A stretch of DNA of 64,000 nt from Methanothrix sp. (GCA_026394565.1 JAPKYA010000045.1:46162-110161), one strand, 5' to 3'. Positions 24,583 to 34,187 are shown, numbered from the stretch's first letter. The notes: generated from the letters alone by a model not told the origin. Numbers and translations: made by a program.

Positions 24583-25875
24583 GTGATCAAGCTGTGCAAG
24601 GCTGAAGGCGTGCCTTCTGCGCAGTTGGGGCTGCACGGCACTTTCCCGATGCAGGGAGACCTGCGGCCCAATCCGAACTGGGCCAGGCTGCCGCTATTCG
24701 ACCGCAAGGACTGGACACAAGTGCAATTTGGGGATGTGGTGCAGAACGTGAACGAAACCGAGCGAAGCCCGGCAGAGGCGGGCATCGAGCGGTTTATCGG
24801 GATGGAGCACCTGGAGCCAGGGTCGCTGCACGTCCGCGCCTGGGGCGATGTGGCCGATGGAACAACATTCACCCGTCGCTGCCGACCGGGGCAGGTGCTC
24901 TTCGGCAAGCAGCGTGCTTATCAGCGAAAGGTGGCCGTGGCAGAGTTCAAAGCAGTGGTGTCGGGCGATATTTACGTGTTTGCTCCGAAGGACGAACGAT
25001 TGCTGCCGGAACTCTTGCCTTTCCTTTGCATGTCTGAGCGATTCTTTCAGTACGCAGTCGAAACTTCTGCCGGTTCGCTCTCGCCGCGCACCAACTGGGG
25101 CAGCCTCGCTAGCTTCGAGTTTGACCTACCGCCGCTCGACCGGCAGCGGCGCATCGCGGAGATGCTGTGGGCGGTGGATTGGGTTGAGCAGAGCTACAAC
25201 ACTTTGTTCGTGTCAGTTAAAAATGCTTATTTTTCCAAAGTTGATGACTTCTTTTTCGCCGAGGGTGAAAACAAGGACCATATAATGTTCAAACCGGGAT
25301 GGAAGACCGTCCAGCTTCAGCAGGTTGTTCCACCAGATGCGCCAATTCGCTATGGTATTGTCCAGGTGGGAAGTTTCTGCGACCATGGCGTGCCAACTGT
25401 TGTAATCAAGAATTTGGGTGGGGAATTCGGAGATCAATTGCACCGAACGGCCCCAGAAATCGAAGCTAGGTACTCCGGTAGTCGTGTGCGCTCGGGAGAT
25501 TTATTACTGTCAATAAAGGCGACCGTTGGTGAAGTTGATTTGGTTCCAGAGAACTTTGAGGGGAACATAAGCCGCGACCTTGCGCGGATTAGGTGTGGCC
25601 CAGATCTTGATTCACGAGTTCTACTCCATCTGTTTCGCTCGGATCGCTTTCGCGCCTATATCGACAAACATGTTGTTGGTTCTACTCGGAAGGAGATTTC
25701 GATTCATCTTTTAAGAAAATTCGAGGTACCATTGCCTACTAAATGCGAATCAGATGAGTTCTTGCATGCAGTAGCCTTATTTGAAACGGTCATAGAGGCC
25801 GCACGAACCGGTGTTCAGCGGATTTCTCGGCTGCGAAACATGTTAATCAATCGTTTTATTGAGGTGGAGTTATGA
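24583..25875 (+). CDS. hsdS: Type I restriction-modification specificity subunit
   Basis: The 430-residue protein has two target-recognition halves separated by a conserved helical spacer. The first recognition domain contains GQVLFGKQRAYQRKVAVAEFKAVVSGDIYVF and ends with SLASFEFDLPPLDRQRRIAEMLWAVD. The second contains SGDLLLSIKATVGEVDLVPENFEGNISRDLARI and ends in KFEVPLPTKCESDEFLHAVALFETVI. HsdS chooses the two half-sites methylated or protected by the complex. It begins with GTG preceded by AAGGAG, and its stop overlaps the hsdR start (ATGA). Both halves look intact, so the locus may still methylate DNA. Confidence 0.9.
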   Translation: MIKLCKAEGVPSAQLGLHGTFPMQGDLRPNPNWARLPLFDRKDWTQVQFGDVVQNVNETERSPAEAGIERFIGMEHLEPGSLHVRAWGDVADGTTFTRRCRPGQVLFGKQRAYQRKVAVAEFKAVVSGDIYVFAPKDERLLPELLPFLCMSERFFQYAVETSAGSLSPRTNWGSLASFEFDLPPLDRQRRIAEMLWAVDWVEQSYNTLFVSVKNAYFSKVDDFFFAEGENKDHIMFKPGWKTVQLQQVVPPDAPIRYGIVQVGSFCDHGVPTVVIKNLGGEFGDQLHRTAPEIEARYSGSRVRSGDLLLSIKATVGEVDLVPENFEGNISRDLARIRCGPDLDSRVLLHLFRSDRFRAYIDKHVVGSTRKEISIHLLRKFEVPLPTKCESDEFLHAVALFETVIEAARTGVQRISRLRNMLINRFIEVEL

Positions 25876-28412
25876 GATTTACAGAATCCAACACCATCGA
25901 GCATATGATCCTCGACGCCGCCACAAAACTTGGCAGCGATCCCCGCCCAGCTCGCTGGACCTACACCCCACCCACAGAGGTCCCCCGCCAGCCCGGCGAC
26001 GTGATGGTCGAGCCGTGGCTGCGTGAAGCTCTCATCCGTCTCAACCCCGAGATCGTCGCCGAGCCGGACCGCGCCGACGAAGTCATCTACAAACTGCGCG
26101 CCATCCTTCTCTCCGTCAATGCGGACGGCCTGGTGCGGGCCAATGAGAACTTCATGGCCTGGCTGAGGGGAGAAAAGACCATGCCCTTCGGCCAGGGCGG
26201 CGAGCATGTGCCGGTGCGCCTGGTGGACGCCTCCGACCCGGCCAACAACCGATTTGCCGTGACCAACCAGTGGACCTACCAGGCCGGTCCTGTGGAGAAG
26301 CGCTTCGATGTGGTATTTGTGGTCAACGGCCTGCCGCTGGTCATCGGCGAAGCCAAGACGCCCACCAGAAGCGCAGTGACCTGGTTTGACGGAGCTTTTC
26401 AGATCAACCAGATCTACGAGAAGGAGGCTCCGGCCATGTTCGTGCCCAATGTATTCTCCTTTGCCACGGAGGGAAAGAAGCTGCGCTACGGCTCCGTCCG
26501 CATGCCCATCGAGATGTGGGGGCCGTGGCGAGACGATGAAAACCGGCAGGAAGGCCAGTTGGAGCACGTCAGAGCCACAGTGCAAAGCTTGCTGCGCCCA
26601 GAGGTCGTGCTGGACATCGCATGGAACTTCACCCTTTTTGCCACCGACAAGAAACACCGCCGCATCAAGATCATCTGCCGCTATCAGCAGTACGAGACCA
26701 CTAACAAAATCGTCGCCCGAGTGGTCAAGGGCTATCCCAAAAAAGGGCTCATCTGGCACTTCCAGGGCAGCGGCAAGTCACTGCTGATGGTCTTTGCCGC
26801 CCAAAAGCTCAGACTGCACCCCAAGCTCGGCAACCCTACGGTCATGATCGTGGTGGACCGAATCGACCTCGACACCCAGATCACCTCCACCTTCAACGCC
26901 GCCGATGTGCCTAACATGGTAGGAGTGGCAAGCAGAGAAGAACTGCAGACGCTGCTCGGGCAAGATGTGCGCAAAGTGCTCATCACCACCATCCACAAGT
27001 TCGCCGAGGCGAACAGCAGGCTCAACGAACGCTCGAACATCATCGTAATGGTAGACGAAGCGCACCGCACGCAAGAAGGCGATCTCGGCAGAAAGATGCG
27101 TGAAGCTCTGCCCAATGCCTTCCTGTTCGGCCTGACAGGCACTCCCATCAACCGCGCCGACAGAAACACCTTCTGGGCTTTTGGAGCCGACGAGGACGAG
27201 CACGGCTACATGAGCCGCTACTCCTTCCAGGATTCCATCCGTGACCATGCCACCCTGCCGCTTCATTTTGAGGCTCCGGAGATCAAGCTCAAGATCGTGA
27301 TCGTCACCAGCAAACTGCTCACGGGCTTCGATGCACCCATATTGCAGGTGATGTACCTTGATAAACCGATGAAGGACCACACTCTCCTGCAAGCCATCTG
27401 CCGGACAAACCGCACCTTCGGCCAGGAGAAGACGCACGGCCTGATCGTGGACTACATCGGCGTATTCGACGATGTGGCCAGAGCGCTGGATTTTGACGAA
27501 AAAGCGGTGCAGAGGGTCATCACCGACATCGAAGAGCTACGCAAAGCCCTACCATTGCAGATGGAAAAGTGCCTGGCATTTTTCGCTGGTGTGGACCGCA
27601 CTGTGGCCGGCTACGAAGGACTTTGCGCCGCTCAACAGTGCTTGCCTGACAACGAGACACGTGACAAGTTTGCCGCAGAGTACATAGTCCTTGGCACAAT
27701 CTGGGAGGCGCTGTCACCCGAGCCGTGCCTCAGCCCCTACGAGAAGGATTACCGCTGGCTGACTCAGGTCTATGAGTCCGTCAAACCGCCCAGCGGAAAC
27801 GGTAAGCTTCTCTGGCATGCACTGGGAGCCAAGACGGTGGACCTCATTAACAAGAATGTGCATGTAGAATCGGTTCGTGACGACATCGAAACCCTCGTCC
27901 TCGACGCTCAAGTATTGAGTGATATCTTGGAGGATGCGGACCCGGAAAAGAAAGGACGTGAGATCGAGATCATGCTGGTTGCCAGACTGCGCAAACACCT
28001 GGGAATTTCCAAGTTCCTGGCGCTGGGCGAGCGTCTGGAAAAAGTGAAGGAACGCCATGAGAAGGGCTTCCTCACCAGCCTGGAATTCCTCAAGCAAATT
28101 CTTGAAATCGCCAGGGAAGTTGTCGAAGCGGAAAAGGAGACCGACCCGGATGAAGAGCGCAACCGCGCTAAGGAGGCACTCACGGAGCTTTTCTCCGAAG
28201 CTAAAAACAAGAACACTCACATCATCGTGGAGCGAATTGTCACCGACATCGATGAGATCGTTAAGAAGGTCCGTTTCCCCGATTGGCAACACACCAGCCA
28301 GGGCGAACGCCTGGTCCAGAAGGAGCTGCGCAAGGCGCTCCTGAAATATAAGCTTCACACCGATCAGGATCTGTTCGATCGGGCGTATGCATACATCCGC
28401 CAGTACTACTAA
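25872..28412 (+). CDS. hsdR: Type I restriction endonuclease subunit with internal in-frame deletion
   Basis: The 846-residue product is shorter than most HsdR proteins. Present are the nuclease core (RFDVVFVVNGLPLVIGEAKT), the Walker A loop FQGSGKSLLM, the DEAH-type VDEAHRT and GLTGTP of the first motor domain, and later motifs SKLLTGFDAP and QAICRTNRT. Between HFEAPEIKL and KIVIVTSKLLTGFDAP about 100 or more residues normally found in the second motor domain are missing, though the frame is kept (near 27280-27305). DNA translocation, and hence cutting, is probably lost. It could be a real deletion or an assembly collapse. Confidence 0.85.
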   Translation: MRFTESNTIEHMILDAATKLGSDPRPARWTYTPPTEVPRQPGDVMVEPWLREALIRLNPEIVAEPDRADEVIYKLRAILLSVNADGLVRANENFMAWLRGEKTMPFGQGGEHVPVRLVDASDPANNRFAVTNQWTYQAGPVEKRFDVVFVVNGLPLVIGEAKTPTRSAVTWFDGAFQINQIYEKEAPAMFVPNVFSFATEGKKLRYGSVRMPIEMWGPWRDDENRQEGQLEHVRATVQSLLRPEVVLDIAWNFTLFATDKKHRRIKIICRYQQYETTNKIVARVVKGYPKKGLIWHFQGSGKSLLMVFAAQKLRLHPKLGNPTVMIVVDRIDLDTQITSTFNAADVPNMVGVASREELQTLLGQDVRKVLITTIHKFAEANSRLNERSNIIVMVDEAHRTQEGDLGRKMREALPNAFLFGLTGTPINRADRNTFWAFGADEDEHGYMSRYSFQDSIRDHATLPLHFEAPEIKLKIVIVTSKLLTGFDAPILQVMYLDKPMKDHTLLQAICRTNRTFGQEKTHGLIVDYIGVFDDVARALDFDEKAVQRVITDIEELRKALPLQMEKCLAFFAGVDRTVAGYEGLCAAQQCLPDNETRDKFAAEYIVLGTIWEALSPEPCLSPYEKDYRWLTQVYESVKPPSGNGKLLWHALGAKTVDLINKNVHVESVRDDIETLVLDAQVLSDILEDADPEKKGREIEIMLVARLRKHLGISKFLALGERLEKVKERHEKGFLTSLEFLKQILEIAREVVEAEKETDPDEERNRAKEALTELFSEAKNKNTHIIVERIVTDIDEIVKKVRFPDWQHTSQGERLVQKELRKALLKYKLHTDQDLFDRAYAYIRQYY

Positions 28413-28463
28413 TATGAATGTTTGCCGATTTGGCGTGGATTACCACGTGATAAGGCCTTCAGG

Positions 28464-28760
28464 CAAGATGGCGTGCCAGTTCGTTCAGATCCTGTGGTGG
28501 TCGGCTGCCATGTCACTATGCAAGTCGGCACCAAGTTGTGATCCTGGAAAAAAGCGTTGCAGATGCGACTTTACTTGAACTGATGGCCATCACCGAGCGA
28601 AGCGACCGCACTAAGTTCCGGCAACAAGTCAATCAATCCTTTGTTGGCTGATGGTCTGATCGAAATGACCATCCCGGACAAGCCCAGGAGCAGCCTACAG
28701 AAATACCGGCTCATGTCTAAAGGGAAGGCTGTGCTAGAATGCACAAAAAATAGCAGGTAG
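28464..28760 (+). pseudogene. Broken winged-helix tail of an AlbA/RecG-like or Fic-type regulator
   Basis: Two adjoining frames together read LLELMAITERSDRTKFRQQV and NPLLADGLIEMTIPDKPRSSLQKYRLMSKGKAVL. This is the C-terminal winged helix found on Fic and divergent-AAA (AlbA_2) proteins that often accompany type I restriction loci. An extra base near 28630 (GTCAATCAATCC) shifts the frame, and another shift or stop lies near 28541. An upstream piece, QDGVPVRSDPVVVGC, is in yet another frame. The rest of the gene is gone. With the damage in hsdM and hsdR, it shows a decaying defence locus. Confidence 0.7.
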
Positions 28761-28948
28761 AGATTCATGAACCGCCCTTGGAATATGCTTTGAGCGACGT
28801 TGAACGGGCCACTTCCGGCGCGATCGCACAAGTCGCCATCTTCTGCCGGACGCCAAGAGCGGCACGGTAGATCATGGAGCACCTCAACCAGGCACCACGG
28901 GAAGACGTTTCAGGCCAATTGCCTGATACTTCTATGGCACTGATATTA

Positions 28949-31507
28949 TCAAGACTTCTCCATTCTGTAGAAAATCTTCTTGACCAGCTCAGCCGCCGCG
29001 ATGTAAACCCCCACAATGATTACTATGACGACCAGAAAATAGGCTGATATATTTGTGAAGCCAAAGGGCACCGATAGCAGGCTGAATGGCAAGACGAAGG
29101 TAAAAAGGCCAACCAGAAGCGTCACGACTATCAATGAACGGCTTGGCCTGGACGAGAAAAATGGTCTTCTGGTGCGAATGATCAGCACAACAAAGGAGGC
29201 CGAAACCACCGATTCGATGAACCAGCCGGTTCTGAACTGATCCACATTTGCATGCAGCAGGAATAAAAGCGCTGCAAATGTCAAGAAGTCAAATAAAGAG
29301 CTCAGCAGGCCGAAGGTCACCATGAAGTTCCTGATGAATCCAATTGACCATCGCCTTGGCTGTGATACCAGTTCGGGATCCACCCTGTCCCCTGCAATGG
29401 TCATCTCCGGAAGGTCGGTCAAGAGGTTAGTGAGCAGGACCTGTGTGGGAAGAAGAGGAAGGAATGGAAGGAACAGGGAAAGCAGGGCCATGCTGAACAT
29501 GTTTCCAAAGTTGGCGGATGTAGCCATGAAGACGTATTTCATAGTGTTGGAGAAGGTCTTTCTCCCTTCTATGACGCCTTGTTTTAGCACGCTGAGGTCT
29601 TTTTCCAGGAGAACTATATCAGCGGCCTCCTTGGCCACATCCACTGCGCTGTCTACAGAGATGCCGACATCTGCGGCGTGAAGGGCTGAGGCGTCGTTGA
29701 TACCATCGCCCAAATAGCCAACTACGTTTCCTGCCTTTCTCAGGGCCAGGATAAGCCTCTCCTTCTGGTTTGGCTCCACCTCGGCAAAGACATCAACCTC
29801 CGTAACCAGCTTTAAAAGGGCCTCGTCGCTTTCCCGACTAATTTCCGGGCCGGTCAGGATTCTACCACCAAGCAGGCCCAACTGTTTGCAGATACTGGTC
29901 GCCACAAGCCGATTGTCGCCGGTGATCACCTTGAGGCCGACCCCTAATTGGAACAGGTCGTGAATGGTCTGAACAATACCCTCTTTGAGAGGATCGAAGA
30001 AGACCAGGAATCCCAAGAACGTCATCTCCGCTTCATCTCCGGCATGGAAGACGTCGGCCTCAACAGTTTTTTTGCACAGGCCCAGAACCCGGAATCCCTT
30101 GCTGCTAAGCTCCTGGAATCTGGCCTGCACCTGGTCTTTGACCAGAGAGATATCCACTACTTCCTGGGCCCTCATGGCGGATGTGCAGATCTCCAGGACA
30201 TTGACCAGGGCACCTTTGGTCACGATAGTGTGCTCGTGGCCATTTGATGCCAGAATGCTTAGGCGCTTGCGAATAAAGTCGTACGGCACCTCATCCATTT
30301 TTTTAAAGCCGGTGACATCGAGTTTGCGATAACTGAGAATGGCCTGGTCGATGGGATTGGAAAACCCCGTCTCGAAGAAGGCGTTGACATAGGCCAGGAG
30401 AGAAACCTCTTCGCTCTCCTTGCCTTCAAGATCCAGAACGCAGTTTAGCCTAACAGTCCCTTCCGTCAGAGTCCCTGTCTTGTCGGTGCACAGAATGTTC
30501 ATGCTCCCAAAATTCTCTATCGAAGCCAGACGTTTGACTATGACTTTGTGAGTGGCCATTTGCCTGGCTCCGTGGGCCAGATTTATGCTGATAATGGCCG
30601 GAAGGAGCTGAGGTGTCAAACCAACGGCAAGGGCCAAAGAAAAGAGAAACGAGTCTACAATGGGGCGGGCCAGGTAGACGTTTATAGCAAAAATGGCCAC
30701 GACCAGTACCATCGTTATCTCAAGAAGCAGATAGCCGAAGTGTTTGACCCCCCGTTCAAACTCAGTCTCAGGCTCCCGGAGCTTGAGCCGCTGAGATACG
30801 CGTCCGAATTCCGTATCAGTTCCCGTATAGACAACTACGGCCTTGGCAGTCCCGCTGACCACATTTGTCCCCATAAAAAGGCCATTGGTACGCCTGCTTA
30901 GAGGCGTGTCCTGGTCCAGAATTCCCGGCATTTTCTCAGCCGGATAAGTCTCTCCGGTAAGTGTTGCCTCGTTGACGAAGAGATCTTTGCACTGGAGGAT
31001 CCGGGAGTCTCCCGGGACGATATCTCCCGCTCTCAGCGCTATAATGTCTCCGGGTACGACATACTCCACCAGGACATCCTTCTCTATTCCGCTCCTTAGA
31101 ACGGAAGCTTTGATCTGAATTATGGCCAGCAGACCGGCTACTGCATCTGCGGCTCTCCTCTCCTGCCAAAAGCCCAGCAGGCCGCTTATGAAAACTATGA
31201 CCAGGATAATCGATGCGCCAGTCACTTGATGGAGGTAGAAGGAAAGGCCAGCGGCAAATACCAGCAGCAGTATTATGGGGCTATTGAACTGAGCCAGCAG
31301 CAAAAGGATTGAATAAGACTTCTTGCGGGGCTTAAGTAGGTTAGCACCGTATTGCTTGAGCCTTTTTTGGGCCTCCTTTTCATCCAGCCCCGCCTCCGCT
31401 ACATCGAGCAATCTTTGCAGCTCCTCGGCCGGAACGGACCAAAAGGCGGATAGATCACGGCTCACAGGTTTGATATTCTGAGTATTCTTATCTAAAGCTA
31501 AAAACAA
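28949..31507 (-). CDS. mgtA: Magnesium-transporting P-type ATPase (MgtA/MgtB type)
   Basis: I move the start from 31606 to the TTG at 31507, which has GGAGGAG just upstream; the extra 33 residues in the track are out-of-frame coding sequence of polB2. The 852-residue protein has LTGETYPAEK, the phosphorylation site CTDKTGTLT and GDGINDASAL, with about ten membrane segments, including the pair in RTRRPF to the end typical of type IIIB pumps. This class imports Mg2+ using ATP. It overlaps the end of the polB2 gene by 20 bases, an unexpected partner. There is no sign of a Mg2+-sensing leader because the 5' end lies inside polB2. Confidence 0.88.
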   Translation of the reverse strand: MFLALDKNTQNIKPVSRDLSAFWSVPAEELQRLLDVAEAGLDEKEAQKRLKQYGANLLKPRKKSYSILLLLAQFNSPIILLLVFAAGLSFYLHQVTGASIILVIVFISGLLGFWQERRAADAVAGLLAIIQIKASVLRSGIEKDVLVEYVVPGDIIALRAGDIVPGDSRILQCKDLFVNEATLTGETYPAEKMPGILDQDTPLSRRTNGLFMGTNVVSGTAKAVVVYTGTDTEFGRVSQRLKLREPETEFERGVKHFGYLLLEITMVLVVAIFAINVYLARPIVDSFLFSLALAVGLTPQLLPAIISINLAHGARQMATHKVIVKRLASIENFGSMNILCTDKTGTLTEGTVRLNCVLDLEGKESEEVSLLAYVNAFFETGFSNPIDQAILSYRKLDVTGFKKMDEVPYDFIRKRLSILASNGHEHTIVTKGALVNVLEICTSAMRAQEVVDISLVKDQVQARFQELSSKGFRVLGLCKKTVEADVFHAGDEAEMTFLGFLVFFDPLKEGIVQTIHDLFQLGVGLKVITGDNRLVATSICKQLGLLGGRILTGPEISRESDEALLKLVTEVDVFAEVEPNQKERLILALRKAGNVVGYLGDGINDASALHAADVGISVDSAVDVAKEAADIVLLEKDLSVLKQGVIEGRKTFSNTMKYVFMATSANFGNMFSMALLSLFLPFLPLLPTQVLLTNLLTDLPEMTIAGDRVDPELVSQPRRWSIGFIRNFMVTFGLLSSLFDFLTFAALLFLLHANVDQFRTGWFIESVVSASFVVLIIRTRRPFFSSRPSRSLIVVTLLVGLFTFVLPFSLLSVPFGFTNISAYFLVVIVIIVGVYIAAAELVKKIFYRMEKS

Positions 31508-33437
31508 ACGCAGTCTCCTCCCACGCCTTCTCCAGCAGCTTCCCGTAATACCCGGCATCGAACTTCGCCGCCGTCCTCTCTGGCTCCACCTCCCACCGAC
31601 CGGCATCCTTCACCACGTAACCTATCTCCATCCCGGGAGCCAATGTAATGCCCTGCTCCAGGTGAGCCTGTACCGCCGAAGCCTCAGCACATCTGCGGGA
31701 GTAGCGCAGCGTGCTAACCCTGCGATGAATGGCCAGCTCCCGGACGTCAGTCTCTCTCAGTTTCTCCATGTACCTCCTGGCAACGCCTCGGGCCTTGGGC
31801 TCTATCATCCTCAGCTCCTCTCGGCTCCGTGCCTCGCCCAGGACCACGAACAGCTCCTGCTGCATGCGGCGGACATACTCAGGCGTGTCTCCCTTGCGAG
31901 CCATCACGCCCCGGATCTTCATCTTGCTCGTGTCCAGTCGCCCGAAGTAACGGTTGTATGCCCCTGAGCCATCGGCCATAGGCAGGAAGGCGATCCAATC
32001 GTAGGAGTCCACCTCCGTCAGGATGCCCGTCTCTCCCTCCACGGCCTCCTTGAAGCTCGCGATCGGCTCGCCTATAACCCATAAACAGTCCACGATTCCG
32101 TGCAGGACCTGGAAGTCCATGTCCTCGGCCATCTCCTTGACCTGCATGAGCAGTTCCCTGGAGATCTCCGTGATCCTCTCGTAAACCTGGATCTGGCCGA
32201 ACTTGGCGTTCCGATAGCCGGTGTAGCCGAAGCAGGTAACGAGCATCCACTTCAGGACCGAGTCTATGCCTGCGTAATCCGAGTTGGTCTTCTTCAACCT
32301 CTTGGTCTCGATGCGCAAATCGAGCAGAGAGGAGAGCACGGTGCTCAGAAAGCCCTTCAGCTCGGGATCTCGAACGGTTTCGGGGGAGAGGTTGTACTTG
32401 ACGATGATAGTGGGGTAAAGCGAGGTGAAGTCGATCTGGTGGACATTCTCGTACACGCCCGGCTCCGGCTGGAACATCATGCCGCCTTTGTCGCAGGCCC
32501 TCAGCTCCGAGATGTTCCTCAAGCTCTCAGCGTCTCGCTTTCGGAAGGGCACGGCTACGCCCCGGCGCAGGGCTTCGAATACCTCGTAGCTGGAGATGAG
32601 CGTGCCGGGTGTGAAGCGGGAGGTAAGGTTCGGGGATAGGCCGGAGAGCCGGGAGGCCATGAGGACGCCCTTCAGGCCGCCCTCGGCATAGACAAAGCTC
32701 TTGGCGGTGTCTATTAGAATCCTGCCCTCGGGAATCATTGCACCCTCTTTGTGGTTGACTTTTCCATAGCTCCAGTAGGATCTGGTGGCCATCGGCTTGA
32801 AGAAACCGGTGCGACTGAATGTAGGCTCCAGGCCGTACCTCCTGGCCTTGCCGACCATGAGCGGAATCCAGGTGTCGGCATGGGGACAGAGGATCAGATC
32901 TGGGTCATGGGCTTTTACGAGTTCGAGGAGGTCGGAGATGACAGCTCTCTCTGGCCCTTCCAGCAGCCTCTTTCGGCCGTTTTGGACCTCGATGCGGGAG
33001 ATCACCCCGGGCATGGTGGGATCTCCGCCGGCCACCTGCAGCCCGAGGCTGGTTAAGGGGGTTTCGAAGTCCGGCGAGAACCGGGATTCGTCTCGGTCTC
33101 CGCAGGGAAACAGATCATTTTCCGCCATGTAGCGCTGGTCCTGGCGGACGTCCACGTTGTAGAACTCGGCTTGGTGACGGGTTTGGATCTCAATCTTCTC
33201 AGCCACTTTCCGGCCAGCGTAGATCCTGTGGCCCTGGAAGATGCCGAAGATGGTTCTGAAGCTGCATTCCTCTGCCATGAAGCGACTCTCCAGGGCCTCG
33301 ATCATTTCCCTGTAAGCGGGAGGGTCCTTGAGATGCATATAGAATGAGGGTGGATAGGCGACGCTGACCTTGGACAGCCCTCGTTCACGGCCCCAGAGCT
33401 CCACGCAGCCCTTGTAGTATGAGTCAAAAATCCACAT
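31488..33437 (-). CDS. polB2: Inactivated archaeal B-family DNA polymerase (PolB2 type)
   Basis: The 649-residue protein follows the B-family layout but is short. Polymerase motif A is kept (IDFTSLYPTII). Motif B reads KWMLVTCFGYTGY where an Asn is expected. Motif C, normally YGDTDS, reads HGIVDC, losing one catalytic Asp. The expected DxE exonuclease motif is missing near TSLGLQVAGG. These changes match the known family of archaeal PolB2 proteins thought to have lost or reduced activity. It is the third gene in a leftward run after a RecA-like gene and a 77-aa gene, and it overlaps mgtA. A structural role in repair or replication is plausible. Confidence 0.82.
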   Translation of the reverse strand: MWIFDSYYKGCVELWGRERGLSKVSVAYPPSFYMHLKDPPAYREMIEALESRFMAEECSFRTIFGIFQGHRIYAGRKVAEKIEIQTRHQAEFYNVDVRQDQRYMAENDLFPCGDRDESRFSPDFETPLTSLGLQVAGGDPTMPGVISRIEVQNGRKRLLEGPERAVISDLLELVKAHDPDLILCPHADTWIPLMVGKARRYGLEPTFSRTGFFKPMATRSYWSYGKVNHKEGAMIPEGRILIDTAKSFVYAEGGLKGVLMASRLSGLSPNLTSRFTPGTLISSYEVFEALRRGVAVPFRKRDAESLRNISELRACDKGGMMFQPEPGVYENVHQIDFTSLYPTIIVKYNLSPETVRDPELKGFLSTVLSSLLDLRIETKRLKKTNSDYAGIDSVLKWMLVTCFGYTGYRNAKFGQIQVYERITEISRELLMQVKEMAEDMDFQVLHGIVDCLWVIGEPIASFKEAVEGETGILTEVDSYDWIAFLPMADGSGAYNRYFGRLDTSKMKIRGVMARKGDTPEYVRRMQQELFVVLGEARSREELRMIEPKARGVARRYMEKLRETDVRELAIHRRVSTLRYSRRCAEASAVQAHLEQGITLAPGMEIGYVVKDAGRWEVEPERTAAKFDAGYYGKLLEKAWEETAFVFSFR

Positions 33438-33441
33438 AGGT

Positions 33442-33675
33442 CTATTCTTCCCGTCTCTTCTCCAGCTCCCTCAACAGCTCCACCAGCACCGAGAATACAG
33501 CGGCCTCCAGCGGATCATCAAGCGCATAGAATGCCTCGCTGGAATGCTTCTTTGCCATCTCCGCCAGCTTCTGCCCGTAAACTTGGTCCTCCTTCTTAAG
33601 CGCCCGGCTGGCCTTCATCCATCTGGCAGAGACGTCCTTTACGCCCATCCTCACGCTCTCGAAACTTCGTCCCAT
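33442..33675 (-). CDS. Small helical protein in the polB2 operon
   Basis: The 77-residue, highly charged, helical protein begins MGRSFESVRMGVKDVSARWMKASRALKKEDQ and ends in VLVELLRELEKRREE. A GGAGG site stands at good spacing before its ATG. It overlaps the end of the RecA-like gene by 25 bases and ends 4 bases before polB2. Such tight packing points to a protein that works with the other two, perhaps as an adaptor. I know no named domain for it. Confidence 0.7.
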   Translation of the reverse strand: MGRSFESVRMGVKDVSARWMKASRALKKEDQVYGQKLAEMAKKHSSEAFYALDDPLEAAVFSVLVELLRELEKRREE

Positions 33676-34187
33676 GAGTATGCCTCCAGTGTTTTCTGGG
33701 CTCCTTCTCGCATCTTCGGATCGGCTTTGGCATGGCCTCTCGCGGGAGATCTATCTCCTTTGTAGAAGCAGAACACCCGGTCGGCCAGATCTGTCATCCT
33801 CTGCAGATGCGGATCCAGAGCAGGCGCATAGAGCAGGATCATCGTCTCCCTGGAGGTCTGCTTCAGGGCTTGGGCCACGTACCCCACCATTTCCCCGGCA
33901 TCCTCGTAGAGCATTGGGTCGTGCTCTACGATCAGGAAGCTATGGTGGTTCTCCTCCAAGATGGTCATGAGCTGGAAGGATGTGAAGGCTCGGCGGACCT
34001 CCAGCTCGGTGAATTTGCGATCCAGTCGACTGAGGATGCGAGAGTAGTTGCCGCATATGTAGAGAATCTTATAGCGCTGCAGACTGAGGTTGCCGTTGAG
34101 GGCGCCGGCCAGCATCTCCACGGGGGCAATCAGGACATTGAAGGTCTCTGGGAGCATAGAGACGGCTGGGTGGAGTTCGATTTCCAT
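33651..34187 (-). CDS. RecA/RadA-like protein lacking a Walker A loop
   Basis: I choose the ATG at 34187 (MEIELHPAVSML) because the upstream 55 codons look like untranslated sequence. The 178-residue protein has core strands reminiscent of the RecA fold (YKILYICGNYSRIL, HSFLIVEHDP, TMILLYAPALDPHLQRMTDLADRVFCFYKGDR) but no GxxxxGKT loop, so ATP hydrolysis is unlikely. It starts the polB2 run. Partnering of an inactive recombinase-like protein with an inactive polymerase is suggestive of a structural complex. The fold assignment rests on pattern only. Confidence 0.55.
   Translation of the reverse strand: MEIELHPAVSMLPETFNVLIAPVEMLAGALNGNLSLQRYKILYICGNYSRILSRLDRKFTELEVRRAFTSFQLMTILEENHHSFLIVEHDPMLYEDAGEMVGYVAQALKQTSRETMILLYAPALDPHLQRMTDLADRVFCFYKGDRSPARGHAKADPKMREGAQKTLEAYSWDEVSRA

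Noticed and set aside
25815-26759. A 314-codon minus-strand ORF over the start of hsdR.
   Set aside because: It is a shadow of hsdR, whose translation has nuclease and helicase motifs; the antisense frame has no recognisable domain.
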